Of a stretch of 64,000 bases of DNA, positions 56,249 through 64,000 are shown one piece after another; position 1 is the first letter of the stretch, and the number at the start of each line of letters is the position of its first letter. Below the pieces are notes generated by a model. The model did no database searches. It was not told where the DNA came from and was given only the letters and a program-made list of their open reading frames with translations. Made by a program: the position numbers and the translations under genes. Source of the stretch: an uncultured Lachnospiraceae bacterium (GTDB lineage Bacteria > Bacillota > Clostridia > Lachnospirales > Lachnospiraceae); NCBI GenBank assembly GCA_900317505.1, contig ONHB01000001.1:124001-188000 (forward strand), read 5' to 3'.

Positions 56249-56275
56249 AAAAAAATCCCTGCATATGCAAGGATT
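56249..56275 (-). terminator. First terminator after tRNA-Leu
   Basis: Minus strand AATCCTTGCAT / ATGCAGGGATT, almost loopless by pairing, followed by TTTTTTT. It begins seven bases past the tRNA 3' end. Confidence 0.85.
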
Positions 56276-56281
56276 CATCAA

Positions 56282-56364
56282 TGCCGGTGGCGGGACTTGA
56301 ACCCGCACGTGGTTGCCCACAACAGATTTTGAGTCTGCCTCGTCTGCCATTCCGACACACCGGC
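56282..56364 (-). tRNA. tRNA-Leu, anticodon CAA
   Basis: Complete class II tRNA of 83 bases. Acceptor arms GCCGGTG / CACCGGC with discriminator A; D arm; anticodon stem-loop with loop CTCAAAA, so the anticodon is CAA, reading UUG; long variable arm; T arm with GGGTTCAAGTCCCGC. No CCA is encoded at the 3' end. It has its own promoter and two terminators. Confidence 0.96.
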
Positions 56365-56383
56365 TTTTTCACAACCGAACTTA

Positions 56384-56412
56384 ATCTTATCACAGCAAAA
56401 TGAAAGAATCAA
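56384..56412 (-). promoter_or_regulatory. tRNA-Leu promoter
   Basis: Minus strand TTGATT (56412-56407), 17 bases, TAAGAT (56389-56384), about 20 bases before the tRNA 5' end. Confidence 0.72.
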
Positions 56413-56455
56413 GTCATAAATCAAAATTCATGGATTTTGGTATGTGAAATGAAAT

Positions 56456-57271
56456 TTATTTGTCAGCCACTCCGGATAAGAGGATTCTGTCATTATCCAG
56501 ATTCTTGCCAACCTGTATTTTGAACTGCTCTAACAGGTCCGCAGTAGTCATCCGTGCCTTTTCTTCATCTTTGACATCAAAAACAATTCTGCCGGAATCC
56601 ATCATCAACAAACGGTTTCCAAGCTCAAGAGCCTGCTGCATATTGTGGGTAACCATCAGGCAGGTAATCTTGCGTTCTGCAATAATTTCCTTTGTCAGCT
56701 TTAAAACCTTTTCTGCGGTTGCCGGATCCAGTGCTGCCGTATGTTCATCCAACAATAAGATCTTGGGAGTGACCATCGTAGCCATTAAAAGTGTTAAAGC
56801 CTGTCTCTGACCACCGGACAACAGACCAACCGGCTGCTTCATCCTGTTTTCCAGTCCCATGTCCAATAAGGCAAGCTGTTCCTGGAATTTCTTTTTATCC
56901 TTGCTTGAAATCCGGCTGAAAAATGCAGTATTTTTAGTACCTGCACGTAAATATGCAAGCGCCATGTTTTCTTCTATTGTCATATGCGGTGCCGTACCAA
57001 GCAGCGGATCCTGAAACAGATGTCCGATAACCTTTGAACGGATATGTTCTTTTGTAAAGGTAATGTCCTTGCCATCTAAAATGATGCTTCCTTCATCCAC
57101 CAGAAAGGCTCCGGTAATTGCATTAAAGGTTGTGGATTTACCTGCACCGTTACTACCGATAATCGTCGCAAAGTCTCCATCTTCCAGTTTCAGATCTACA
57201 CGATCCAGGGCCTTTTTTTCATTTACCGTTCCGGGATTAAATGTTTTACTGATATGATTTAATTCTAACAT
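56456..57271 (-). CDS. ABC transporter ATP-binding protein (TrpZ-like)
   Basis: Cytoplasmic motor of a putative amino-acid importer. 271 residues: Walker A IGSNGAGKST near residue 38, Q-loop LFQDPLLGTAP, signature LLSGGQRQAL near 153, Walker B PKILLLDEHTAALDP near 173, and the H-loop LMVTHNM. GGAG is eight bases before ATG. Last gene of a three-gene operon with permease and binding protein of the family that includes TrpXYZ; this family also serves other substrates, so tryptophan is a suggestion only. A weak hairpin with no good T run follows the stop. Confidence 0.92.
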   Translation of the reverse strand: MLELNHISKTFNPGTVNEKKALDRVDLKLEDGDFATIIGSNGAGKSTTFNAITGAFLVDEGSIILDGKDITFTKEHIRSKVIGHLFQDPLLGTAPHMTIEENMALAYLRAGTKNTAFFSRISSKDKKKFQEQLALLDMGLENRMKQPVGLLSGGQRQALTLLMATMVTPKILLLDEHTAALDPATAEKVLKLTKEIIAERKITCLMVTHNMQQALELGNRLLMMDSGRIVFDVKDEEKARMTTADLLEQFKIQVGKNLDNDRILLSGVADK

Positions 57272-57286
57272 GTATGTATCTCCATT

Positions 57287-58231
57287 TTATTCTGTGACAT
57301 TTGTACCGGCAGCGCCTGCCTTGCTTCGTTTCATTCTGGCACTCCAGAAACCGGCTTTTGACTTAAGGTACGGAGTTGCAATCGCTACTGCTACGATAAC
57401 CGCAGAAACCAGTTTCAGACATTCTGCAGGTACATGCAGACGAATTGCTATCGCTACAATAAAACGATATAAAACACTACCGAGTATAACACCGATCACA
57501 CGTTTTAAGATACCGCCCTTTCCGATGATCGTTTCTCCGATGATCAGGCTGGCAAGTGCGATGGTAACCATACCGGTACCGATGTTGATATCACAGGAAT
57601 TTTGATACTGGGCAAGCAGACATCCGGCCAGTCCGGTCAATGAATTGGCAAGACAAAGACCGACTGTAATCGTAAATGCCGGATTGATGCTGGACGCCCT
57701 TACCATTGCCGCGTTATCTCCTGTTGCCCGGATAGATAATCCAAGCCGTGTGTTTAAAAACCATGACAGGAATAAAGCAACCAGTACAATGACGATTAAA
57801 ACCACGATAACCTTGTACCAGCTTCCTCCGATATGCTCTTTAGCATAACGGAAAACCGTATCACAGTTAAAGATATTAACAACGGATGAAAATTTCATGA
57901 CCATAATGTTGATGGTATAAAGACCGGTATTGACAATAATTCCGGCCAGAATGGACTCAACCCCCATCTTGGTCTGTAAAAATGCTGTCACATATCCTGC
58001 CATCGCACCTGCGATCATCGCAGCAAACATGGCAAGAAACGGGTGTCCGGAAAGTGTTACCATGGCACCGACGGCACAGCCCAGTGTATAGCATCCATCT
58101 GTTGTTAAATCAGCAATATTAAGTAATGAAAATGAAATGAACAATGCCAGTGCAACCAGAGCATAAATACAGCCTGTTTCAATCGCACTTAAGGCTATTG
58201 ACATTGTAAAAATCGTAGATAATGCGGACAT
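57287..58231 (-). CDS. ABC transporter permease (TrpY-like)
   Basis: Membrane part of the importer. 314 residues with roughly eight to nine hydrophobic segments and the family's SLLNIADLTTDGCYTLGCAVGA block near residue 34 and GGILKRVIGVILGSVLYR near 235. GAGG is five bases before ATG. Fifteen bases separate it from the ATPase gene. Fold and order resemble branched-chain/ribose-type permeases, as expected for the PF04392-linked systems. Confidence 0.92.
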   Translation of the reverse strand: MSALSTIFTMSIALSAIETGCIYALVALALFISFSLLNIADLTTDGCYTLGCAVGAMVTLSGHPFLAMFAAMIAGAMAGYVTAFLQTKMGVESILAGIIVNTGLYTINIMVMKFSSVVNIFNCDTVFRYAKEHIGGSWYKVIVVLIVIVLVALFLSWFLNTRLGLSIRATGDNAAMVRASSINPAFTITVGLCLANSLTGLAGCLLAQYQNSCDINIGTGMVTIALASLIIGETIIGKGGILKRVIGVILGSVLYRFIVAIAIRLHVPAECLKLVSAVIVAVAIATPYLKSKAGFWSARMKRSKAGAAGTNVTE

Positions 58232-58275
58232 AATAACCTCAAAAATAAAATTTAATAAATAATCATATACAGAAT

Positions 58276-59331
58276 TTATTCAAATTCTTCTGCTGTTTTG
58301 GTTTCAACTAACTGTGAGCACAGATCAGCAAATTTGCTGTAATCGATTCCAAGTGTTTCAGCTACATCTGTATTAACAGTTGCAATACCACTGTCAAGTG
58401 TCTTAACAGGAGTGGAAGCCGGATCTGCACCGTTTACAAGCACATCTACAACCATATCTGCGGTTGCAGTACCAAGCTCTACATAATCAACACCATAGCC
58501 ACAGAAAGCTCCGTTTAATGCAAAGCTGTCTGCTCCTGCATAATGTGCAACACCTGCTTCGGCTAATTTTTCATAAATACCAAGCTCGGCTGTCATAACA
58601 GTATTGTCAGAGGGTGTAAAGATTGCATCTACGCCTTCAGCGATCAGAGCATCTGCTGCAAGTGAAACCTCTTCATTGGTAGTACCGTTCTTTTCGATGT
58701 ATTTGATGCCTTTTTCATCCAGATATGCCTTTGCATCTGCAATCGCCTGTGCTGATGCATCCTGTCCTTTATCGTATAACAGACCAACATAATCGATAGA
58801 CGGATCTGCTGCAAACATCAGATCAAAAATTGCATTTGTATCCAGTGCATCTGATGTACCTGTGATATTTCCTCCAGGTGCATCCAGTGAATCAACCAGT
58901 CCTGCACCGACAGGATCTGAAACGGCTGAAAATACAACCGGAATCTGATTGTCTTCTGTTGCATTCTGCATGATACATGCTGTAGGTGTTGCGATTGGAA
59001 CGATCACATCTACTTCATCTGATACTAACTGAGTAGCGATCTGGTTTAAGGTTGTTGAATCTGCCTGACCATTGAATACATAATCAGCATAATCAAACTG
59101 TACGCCAAGTTCTTCACCTTTTTTGGTCAGCTCGTCTTCGACCGCTTTTTCAATCTGATTGAGTGAAGCATCATCTACATACTGGACAATACCGACTTTG
59201 TATACTTTCTGATCGGCACTTGCTGTCCCTGCATCACTTGACGCTTCCTCTGTTGCTGCACCACAGCCTGCCAGTGTCATGGCAAGTAAAGCTGCAACGC
59301 TTACAAAAGATACCAATTTCTTTGCTTTCAT
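58276..59331 (-). CDS. ABC transporter substrate-binding lipoprotein (TrpX-like)
   Basis: Extracellular ligand-binding protein. 351 residues: lipoprotein signal with LAMTLAGC lipobox (Cys near residue 23), then a two-lobed periplasmic-binding fold starting VYKVGIVQYVDDASLN near residue 45, with NATEDNQIPVVFSAVSDPVGAGLV (about 130) and IFTPSDNTVMTAELGIYEKL (about 240), the pattern of the ABC_sub_bind family that includes tryptophan/tyrosine binders. GGAGG is seven bases before the ATG used; the longer start is rejected. First gene of the importer operon. Confidence 0.92.
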   Translation of the reverse strand: MKAKKLVSFVSVAALLAMTLAGCGAATEEASSDAGTASADQKVYKVGIVQYVDDASLNQIEKAVEDELTKKGEELGVQFDYADYVFNGQADSTTLNQIATQLVSDEVDVIVPIATPTACIMQNATEDNQIPVVFSAVSDPVGAGLVDSLDAPGGNITGTSDALDTNAIFDLMFAADPSIDYVGLLYDKGQDASAQAIADAKAYLDEKGIKYIEKNGTTNEEVSLAADALIAEGVDAIFTPSDNTVMTAELGIYEKLAEAGVAHYAGADSFALNGAFCGYGVDYVELGTATADMVVDVLVNGADPASTPVKTLDSGIATVNTDVAETLGIDYSKFADLCSQLVETKTAEEFE

Positions 59332-59362
59332 AATTTTTCCTCCTCTAAGCATATTGCTTATT

Positions 59363-59393
59363 TATAATCAAAGATACTCTGTATCTGATTATA
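59363..59393. promoter_or_regulatory. Dyad upstream of the ABC importer operon
   Basis: An interrupted inverted repeat: TATAATCAAAGATAC pairs with GTATCTGATTATA around a CTCT centre. It sits between lysA and the binding-protein gene, close to possible -10 sequences on the minus strand, and could be an operator or an early RNA hairpin. Confidence 0.45.
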
Positions 59394-59413
59394 CATGAAA
59401 TCATCCTTTTGCC

Positions 59414-60688
59414 TTAATCCAGATCAAGCTTATTGTAAATATCAAAGCAGTCCAGAGTTGCAAAATAATCCTTGGGGGTTTCTGCCCTGCGGATCAGCTG
59501 TACGGAACCGTCTTCCTTTAATAAAAGCTCTGCACTCTTTAATTTACCATTGTAATTGTATCCCATGGAATAACCGTGGGCACCGGTATCGTGGATGACA
59601 ATATAATCTCCGATATCAATTTTCGGAAGCATACGGTCAATGGCAAATTTATCATTGTTTTCACATAAGGATCCAACAATATCATATTTGTGGTCGCAAG
59701 CCTCATTTTCCTTGCCTGCAATCGTAATATGATGATAAGCACCATACATGGCCGGTCTCATCAGATTGACCGCACATGCATCACAGCCGATGTACTCTTT
59801 GTGTGTATGTTTTTCATGGATAGCTGTTGTAACCAGATGTCCATAAGGTCCCATCATAAAACGTCCAAGCTCGGTATAGATTGCAACATCACCCAATCCT
59901 GCCGGAACCAGTACTTCATCATAAACTTCTTTTACTTTTTGTCCGATCAGACGGATATCATTGGGTTCCTGATCCGGACGGTAAGGAATACCGATACCAC
60001 CGGATAAGTTAATAAAACTTAAGCTTACGCCGACCTTTTCCTTGATCTGTACTGCAGTTTCAAATAAAACCTTAGCCAATGTCGGATAATAATCGTTGGT
60101 CACGGTATTACTTGCTAAAAATGCATGCATACCAAACTTCTTGACACCTTTATCTTTTAATATTTTGTATCCCTCAAACAACTGCTCTGTTGTAAATCCA
60201 TACTTGGCATCTCCGGGATTGTCCATAATGCTGTTGGAGATTTTAAACACTCCGCCGGGATTGTAACGGATACTCAAAGTCACCGGCAGTTTGCCAAGCG
60301 TTTTTTCCAGATATTCAATATGTGTAATATCATCCAGATTGATGATGGCATTTACTTTATCAGCGTATGCATATTCACTTGCCGGTGTCTCATTGGATGA
60401 AAACATGATCTCACCCTGCTTAAATCCCATGGCATGTGATAACATCAGCTCTGTCATGGATGAACAGTCTGTTCCGCATCCATATTCCTTTAATATATCG
60501 ATTAAAAAAGGATTGGGAGTAGCTTTTACAGCAAAAAATTCCTTGTATCCTTTATTCCATGCAAATGCTTCTTTTAACGCTTTCGCATTTTCCCGGATTC
60601 CTTTTTCATCATAAATATGAAAAGGTGTGGGATATTTTTTTACAATCTCATCTAATTGCTCTTTTGTCACAAAAGGTGTCTTTTCCAT
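59414..60688 (-). CDS. lysA: Diaminopimelate decarboxylase
   Basis: PLP enzyme producing lysine from meso-diaminopimelate. 424 residues: PLP lysine in FFAVKATPNPFLI (near residue 51), HAFLASNTVTNDYYP near 192, SGGIGIPYRPDQE (PLP-phosphate loop, near 230), ELGRFMMGPYG near 275, and the second-site IGCDACAVNLMRPAMYGAYHHI region near 300. This variant has CDACAVN rather than the commoner C(E/D)SGD at the corresponding position, so a related decarboxylase such as a DAP/ornithine type is conceivable. GGAGG precedes the ATG. Confidence 0.87.
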   Translation of the reverse strand: MEKTPFVTKEQLDEIVKKYPTPFHIYDEKGIRENAKALKEAFAWNKGYKEFFAVKATPNPFLIDILKEYGCGTDCSSMTELMLSHAMGFKQGEIMFSSNETPASEYAYADKVNAIINLDDITHIEYLEKTLGKLPVTLSIRYNPGGVFKISNSIMDNPGDAKYGFTTEQLFEGYKILKDKGVKKFGMHAFLASNTVTNDYYPTLAKVLFETAVQIKEKVGVSLSFINLSGGIGIPYRPDQEPNDIRLIGQKVKEVYDEVLVPAGLGDVAIYTELGRFMMGPYGHLVTTAIHEKHTHKEYIGCDACAVNLMRPAMYGAYHHITIAGKENEACDHKYDIVGSLCENNDKFAIDRMLPKIDIGDYIVIHDTGAHGYSMGYNYNGKLKSAELLLKEDGSVQLIRRAETPKDYFATLDCFDIYNKLDLD

Positions 60689-60743
60689 GTTGTTCCTCCA
60701 TTATGCATCTTTCTTTATTATTATCAGTTGTGCTGATAAAAAC

Positions 60744-61418
60744 CTATCTATTTTCAATCTGCCAGTCAATCGGCTCTAAGTGGTTTTTGACTAAAAAATC
60801 ATTGGTCTTGCTAAACGGCCTGCTTCCGAAAAAGCCTCTGTATGCAGACAACGGACTTGGATGCGGTGCCTCCAAAATCAAATGTGCCGGATTGTTTAAC
60901 ATGACTTTTTTCCTCTGTGCAGGTGCTCCCCATAAAATAAATACAATGGGACGATTCTGCTCGTTTAAAACCCGGATCGTGGCATCCGTAAACTCTTCCC
61001 AGCCGATTCCTCTGTGCGAATTGGCCTGATGTGCCCGGACGGTCAGGACTGTGTTTAACAATAACACTCCCTGCTTGGCCCATTTTACAAGATAGCCGTT
61101 ATTTGGGATATAACATCCCAGATCATCATGTAATTCTTTATATATATTAACCAATGACGGCGGAATGTCAACCTCCGGTCTTACGGAAAAGCACAGCCCA
61201 TGAGCCTGTCCATTGTTGTGATAAGGATCCTGCCCAAGGATCACAACCTTGACATCCTTAAGCGGTGTCAGTGCATATGCATTGAACACGTCATCTGCCG
61301 GTGGAAACACCAGATGATGCTTATACTCATCCATAACCATAAAATACAGTTTCTTATAATATTCTTTTGAAAATTCCGGTTTAAGTGGTTCTAACCAGTC
61401 ATTTGAAATTGCTGCCAT
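60744..61418 (-). CDS. ung: Uracil-DNA glycosylase
   Basis: Removes uracil from DNA, family 1. 224 residues: catalytic loop VVILGQDPYHNNGQAHGLCFSV (near residue 57, Asp in GQDPYH) and HPSPLSAYRGFFG near 187 (His of the DNA-intercalation loop). Length normal. Start ATG has a poor site (AGAAAAAG), lying nine bases after hisF. An in-frame fragment of another frame overlapping it is a shadow. Its placement next to his genes is likely incidental. Confidence 0.96.
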   Translation of the reverse strand: MAAISNDWLEPLKPEFSKEYYKKLYFMVMDEYKHHLVFPPADDVFNAYALTPLKDVKVVILGQDPYHNNGQAHGLCFSVRPEVDIPPSLVNIYKELHDDLGCYIPNNGYLVKWAKQGVLLLNTVLTVRAHQANSHRGIGWEEFTDATIRVLNEQNRPIVFILWGAPAQRKKVMLNNPAHLILEAPHPSPLSAYRGFFGSRPFSKTNDFLVKNHLEPIDWQIENR

Positions 61419-61426
61419 ATCTTTTT

Positions 61427-62188
61427 CTACAGTCTGACACTGATTCCTTCCTGTCTGAGATATTCCTTAACCTGTTTTATCTCAAGCTCTTTAAAATGAA
61501 AGAGAGACGCAGCCAGTGCCGCATCGGCCATTCCATCTGTAAGTGCATCCTTAAAATGCTCAAGCTTTCCGGCTCCTCCGGATGCTATAACCGGAATAGA
61601 GACGTTTTCGGATATTATTTTTGTCAGTTCAATATCATATCCGGCCTTTGTTCCGTCACAATCCATACTGGTCAACAGAATTTCTCCTGCTCCCAGACGA
61701 TCTGCCTTCATAGCCCATTCAACCGCATCGATACCCATATCCACTCTGCCGCCGTTTTTATAAATGGTCCAGCTCTTTTGATCCGGATTTCTCTTGGCAT
61801 CAATGGCAACAACCACACACTGGCTGCCAAATTTATCTGCGGCCTCCGAGATCAGATTGGGATTCATGATCGCTGCTGAGTTGACGGAAACCTTGTCTGC
61901 TCCCTCTCTTAAGATTGCCTTAAAATCATCTACGGTGCGGATACCGCCTCCTACTGTAAACGGGATAAATACTCTTTCCGCAACCTTTCTTACCATATCG
62001 ACCACAGTGCCTCTGGCATCGGAGCTTGCTGTAATGTCCAGGAATACCAGCTCATCCGCTCCCGCCTTGTCATAGGCTTCCGCAATGGCAACCGGATCTC
62101 CCGCATCGATTAAATTCACAAAATTTACACCTTTGACAACCCTTCCGCCATTTACATCCAGACAGGGTATGATTCTTTTTGTATGCAT
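61427..62188 (-). CDS. hisF: Imidazole glycerol phosphate synthase, HisF subunit
   Basis: TIM-barrel cyclase that forms imidazole glycerol phosphate and AICAR from PRFAR and ammonia supplied by HisH. 253 residues with catalytic Asp in [14 protein letters not shown] (D11) and in VVAIDAKRN (D130), plus the C-terminal phosphate loop [12 protein letters not shown] near 222. AAGGAG is upstream of the ATG. It follows hisH by 33 bases; hisA and hisI/E are not in the window. Confidence 0.97.
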   Translation of the reverse strand: MHTKRIIPCLDVNGGRVVKGVNFVNLIDAGDPVAIAEAYDKAGADELVFLDITASSDARGTVVDMVRKVAERVFIPFTVGGGIRTVDDFKAILREGADKVSVNSAAIMNPNLISEAADKFGSQCVVVAIDAKRNPDQKSWTIYKNGGRVDMGIDAVEWAMKADRLGAGEILLTSMDCDGTKAGYDIELTKIISENVSIPVIASGGAGKLEHFKDALTDGMADAALAASLFHFKELEIKQVKEYLRQEGISVRL

Positions 62189-62221
62189 CTATTTTCTCCT
62201 TCGCGGTTTCATTGTCCAAAA

Positions 62222-62848
62222 TCATTTATCCTTTTGTGTCTCAACCACATGGACAAAATTGCTTAAAATCTTTAATCCGATATCCGAACTTTTTTCCGGA
62301 TGGAACTGACAGGCAAATACATTGTCCTTTTCTACCGACGCATGGATATGTGTCACATAATCCGTGGTAGCCGTCACAATCGACGGATCATCACAGGCTA
62401 AATAATACGAATGTACAAAGTAGACATAGGCTCCTTCATCAATTTCTTCAAACAGTCTGCCTTTCTTTGGGAAATCAAGCGAATTCCAGCCGATATGCGG
62501 AACCTTCAGTCCCTGATCATCCGGGATCTTGATGATCTTGCCCGGTAAGATACCAAGCCCTTTAACGCCCGGTGTCTCGTCACTGCTGTCAAATAATAAC
62601 TGAAGTCCGAGGCAAATTCCCAAAAACGGAGTATGTCTTTTTACAACCTCACGGATAACATCAGCTAATCCATAATGCTCCAGTTTCATCATAGCATCCC
62701 CAAAGGATCCTACTCCCGGCAATACCACCGCTTCTGCATTCAGGATTTCATCCCTGTCTCTTGTCAGTACAACATCCTGTTTTAAAAACTGAAATGCCTT
62801 TTCAACACTTTTTATATTGCCCGCATCATAATCGATGATCGCTATCAT
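62222..62848 (-). CDS. hisH: Imidazole glycerol phosphate synthase, HisH glutamine amidotransferase
   Basis: Class I glutaminase that feeds ammonia to HisF. 208 residues: catalytic Cys in FLGICLGLQLLF (C79), and His-Glu in CQFHPEKS near residue 187. It is upstream of hisF in the same transcript. GGCGGGAAACAAA precedes the ATG. Intact and typical. Confidence 0.97.
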   Translation of the reverse strand: MIAIIDYDAGNIKSVEKAFQFLKQDVVLTRDRDEILNAEAVVLPGVGSFGDAMMKLEHYGLADVIREVVKRHTPFLGICLGLQLLFDSSDETPGVKGLGILPGKIIKIPDDQGLKVPHIGWNSLDFPKKGRLFEEIDEGAYVYFVHSYYLACDDPSIVTATTDYVTHIHASVEKDNVFACQFHPEKSSDIGLKILSNFVHVVETQKDK

Positions 62849-62895
62849 TTTGTTTCCCGCCTTCTTGATCGAAATAAATTACTGTATGCCAACTG

Positions 62896-64000
62896 TTATT
62901 CCAGTTCATCTGCCAAAGGATCTGCCATGGAAGTACTGTTTACATTCTGGTCAGGATTTTCTCCACCCTGCATATCATTTGCCGATACCATAGCCGGATT
63001 TTCACCCGATACCGGAGCCTGTGACTGTCCTGTTGTATTTGTGATCTCCCGCAGCTTGTATGTATAGGCAACCGAATCCATCTGCAGGATTTCATTTACC
63101 TGTTCCGCTGTTAATCCATATTTACCAGACAGCTCTGTCATGAATTTCTCATAGAAAATCTCTGCTTCATATGAAATGCCATACTGCGCATATCTGTCTA
63201 TATTTTTCTGGTAACAGTCAATTCCATCAAGCAGGGCGTTGACACCTTCAAGTGCCATATCTGCCGCACTATATGCCTGATACAGACTGTTTTTATTATT
63301 CAACTCGGTTAAAAGCTCTGCCTTTTCCAGTAAAACCTTATCACTTTCTCCTAAGGAGCCCTGCGTGATCAGTTCTTTATAGGCATTTTTATAATCACCC
63401 TTATAAAAAAGACTGTGTGCCTTCTGCAGTGCAATAATCTTCGGTGTAAAAATAGCCAAAATGATCACAACTGCCAGAATTGAAAATCCCAGCACAAAAA
63501 TACGCACTACCATTTTCTTTGGAAGCTTTTTCTCATCCGGTGCACTGACATCTTCTATTTTAATCTTTTCTTTTTTCTTTTTCTCTTTTTTTGGTTTCTT
63601 TTGTTTCTTTTTTTCTTTTATGGCCTTTTCATCTTCTTCGGCCATTTCCTCTAAAAGCTCTTCATTTGTTTCAGCGCTTTTCTTTTTCTTATCCTTTTTC
63701 TCTTTTTTCTTTGGAGCATCCGGATCCTCAGTAGCTTCCGGTTCATCATCGATTTCTTCGGTCAATACCTGTATCAGCTTTTTAAAGAAACCGTTTTTCT
63801 TCTTTTTCTTTTCTGTTTTATCTGCATCATCCGCATCCACAGACTCTGCCCCGCCACTCAATGCCTCAAAATCTGCAGCTATATCATCTAATTCTATATT
63901 CTCATGATTGGCATTTTCGTCTGCTATCTCTTCACCATCTACTGAATCTGCGTCATCTATAGCATCATCTTTCTTCTTTTTTCTGCCAAACAATCTCTTC
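62896..64000 (-). CDS. Charged single-pass membrane protein, 5' end at window edge
   Basis: Unrecognised protein with at least 368 residues. The visible part starts KRLFGRKKKK, is then extremely rich in Lys and Glu/Asp (residues 10-155), has one membrane helix (about 160-187, FVLGFSILAVVIILAIF) and an extracytoplasmic helical part with LFYKGDYKNAYKELI of TPR type. TTG at 63993 is the first start in the window, but the last seven bases continue in frame as K-R-L and base 64000 would be the G of an upstream ATG, so the true start probably lies across the edge. Lies 47 bases before hisH. Confidence 0.7.
   Translation of the reverse strand, partial: KRLFGRKKKKDDAIDDADSVDGEEIADENANHENIELDDIAADFEALSGGAESVDADDADKTEKKKKKNGFFKKLIQVLTEEIDDEPEATEDPDAPKKKEKKDKKKKSAETNEELLEEMAEEDEKAIKEKKKQKKPKKEKKKKEKIKIEDVSAPDEKKLPKKMVVRIFVLGFSILAVVIILAIFTPKIIALQKAHSLFYKGDYKNAYKELITQGSLGESDKVLLEKAELLTELNNKNSLYQAYSAADMALEGVNALLDGIDCYQKNIDRYAQYGISYEAEIFYEKFMTELSGKYGLTAEQVNEILQMDSVAYTYKLREITNTTGQSQAPVSGENPAMVSANDMQGGENPDQNVNSTSMADPLADELE

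Noticed and set aside
56191-56250. Longer start for the zinc-finger gene
   Set aside because: Would overlap two strong terminators of the tRNA transcript; the added residues are not conserved-looking.
60718-60737. TTATCAG-N5-CTGATAA hairpin between ung and lysA as terminator
   Set aside because: No T run follows on either strand; at most a small hairpin or operator.

Overview
The window looks like a chromosomal segment of a Gram-positive Firmicute of the class Clostridia, most likely a Lachnospiraceae-type gut anaerobe. Evidence: moderate GC, AGGAGG-type ribosome binding sites, the rex / ABC-F gene neighbourhood, a phenylalanine T-box leader, ThrC/LysA/PheST/LeuS of Firmicute type, sporulation-type proteins (SpoIID-like, SleB-like hydrolase) and BspA-like leucine-rich-repeat surface proteins with a class B sortase. 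Nearly all genes lie on the minus strand. I see no phage, insertion sequence, CRISPR array or rRNA; the region is core-genome-like with a few accessory insertions.

Layout by coordinate (minus-strand operons are transcribed right to left). 1-4.3 kb: partial fhs, ftsK/spoIIIE and a ClpP/TepA-like protease. 4.4-7.6 kb: an operon of CBS/CorC protein, YebC, a 148-aa unknown, a membrane GT2 and a 55-aa protein, with a clear promoter and terminator. 7.6-12.0 kb: rex, a coiled-coil unknown, nnr, alr and mazF. 12.2-14.1 kb: a plus-strand ABC-F ATPase. 14.2-19.0 kb: gntR, icd, an MBOAT acyltransferase and its SGNH partner, tightly packed behind a promoter whose -10 lies in a palindrome. 19.1-28.3 kb: sortase B, two large LRR surface proteins carrying TPxTG sorting signals, and an intracellular-type subtilisin. 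28.5-29.6 kb: a plus-strand group of a cysteine-rich membrane-type peptide and two unknowns with sporulation-like promoter elements. 29.6-33.3 kb: leuS and divergent tyrA. 33.5-38.8 kb: PilZ protein, queA, pheT, pheS and the Phe T-box. 38.9-42.5 kb: YihY, a long SpoIID-like protein and a probable 6S RNA. 42.5-49.1 kb: an Mbeg1-like alpha/beta hydrolase, thrC, a SleB-family hydrolase, a degenerate HNH/AP2 protein, a GH25-like membrane protein and apbE. 49.1-56.4 kb: WalJ-like MBL protein, a long FtsA-like ATPase, coaE, polA, a zinc-finger membrane protein and tRNA-Leu(CAA). 56.5-59.3 kb: an ABC importer of the TrpXYZ type. 59.4-64 kb: lysA, ung, hisF, hisH and a charged membrane protein cut by the window edge.

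The parts that deserve most attention are the sortase B/TPxTG/LRR cassette, the hairpin that carries the subtilisin gene's ribosome binding site in its stem, the HNH/AP2-like protein with an apparently eroded nuclease motif and a leaderless promoter, the GH25-like protein with altered catalytic positions, and the duplicated cysteine-rich peptide with its two unknown neighbours. All functional statements rest on reading motifs by eye; no database search was possible.
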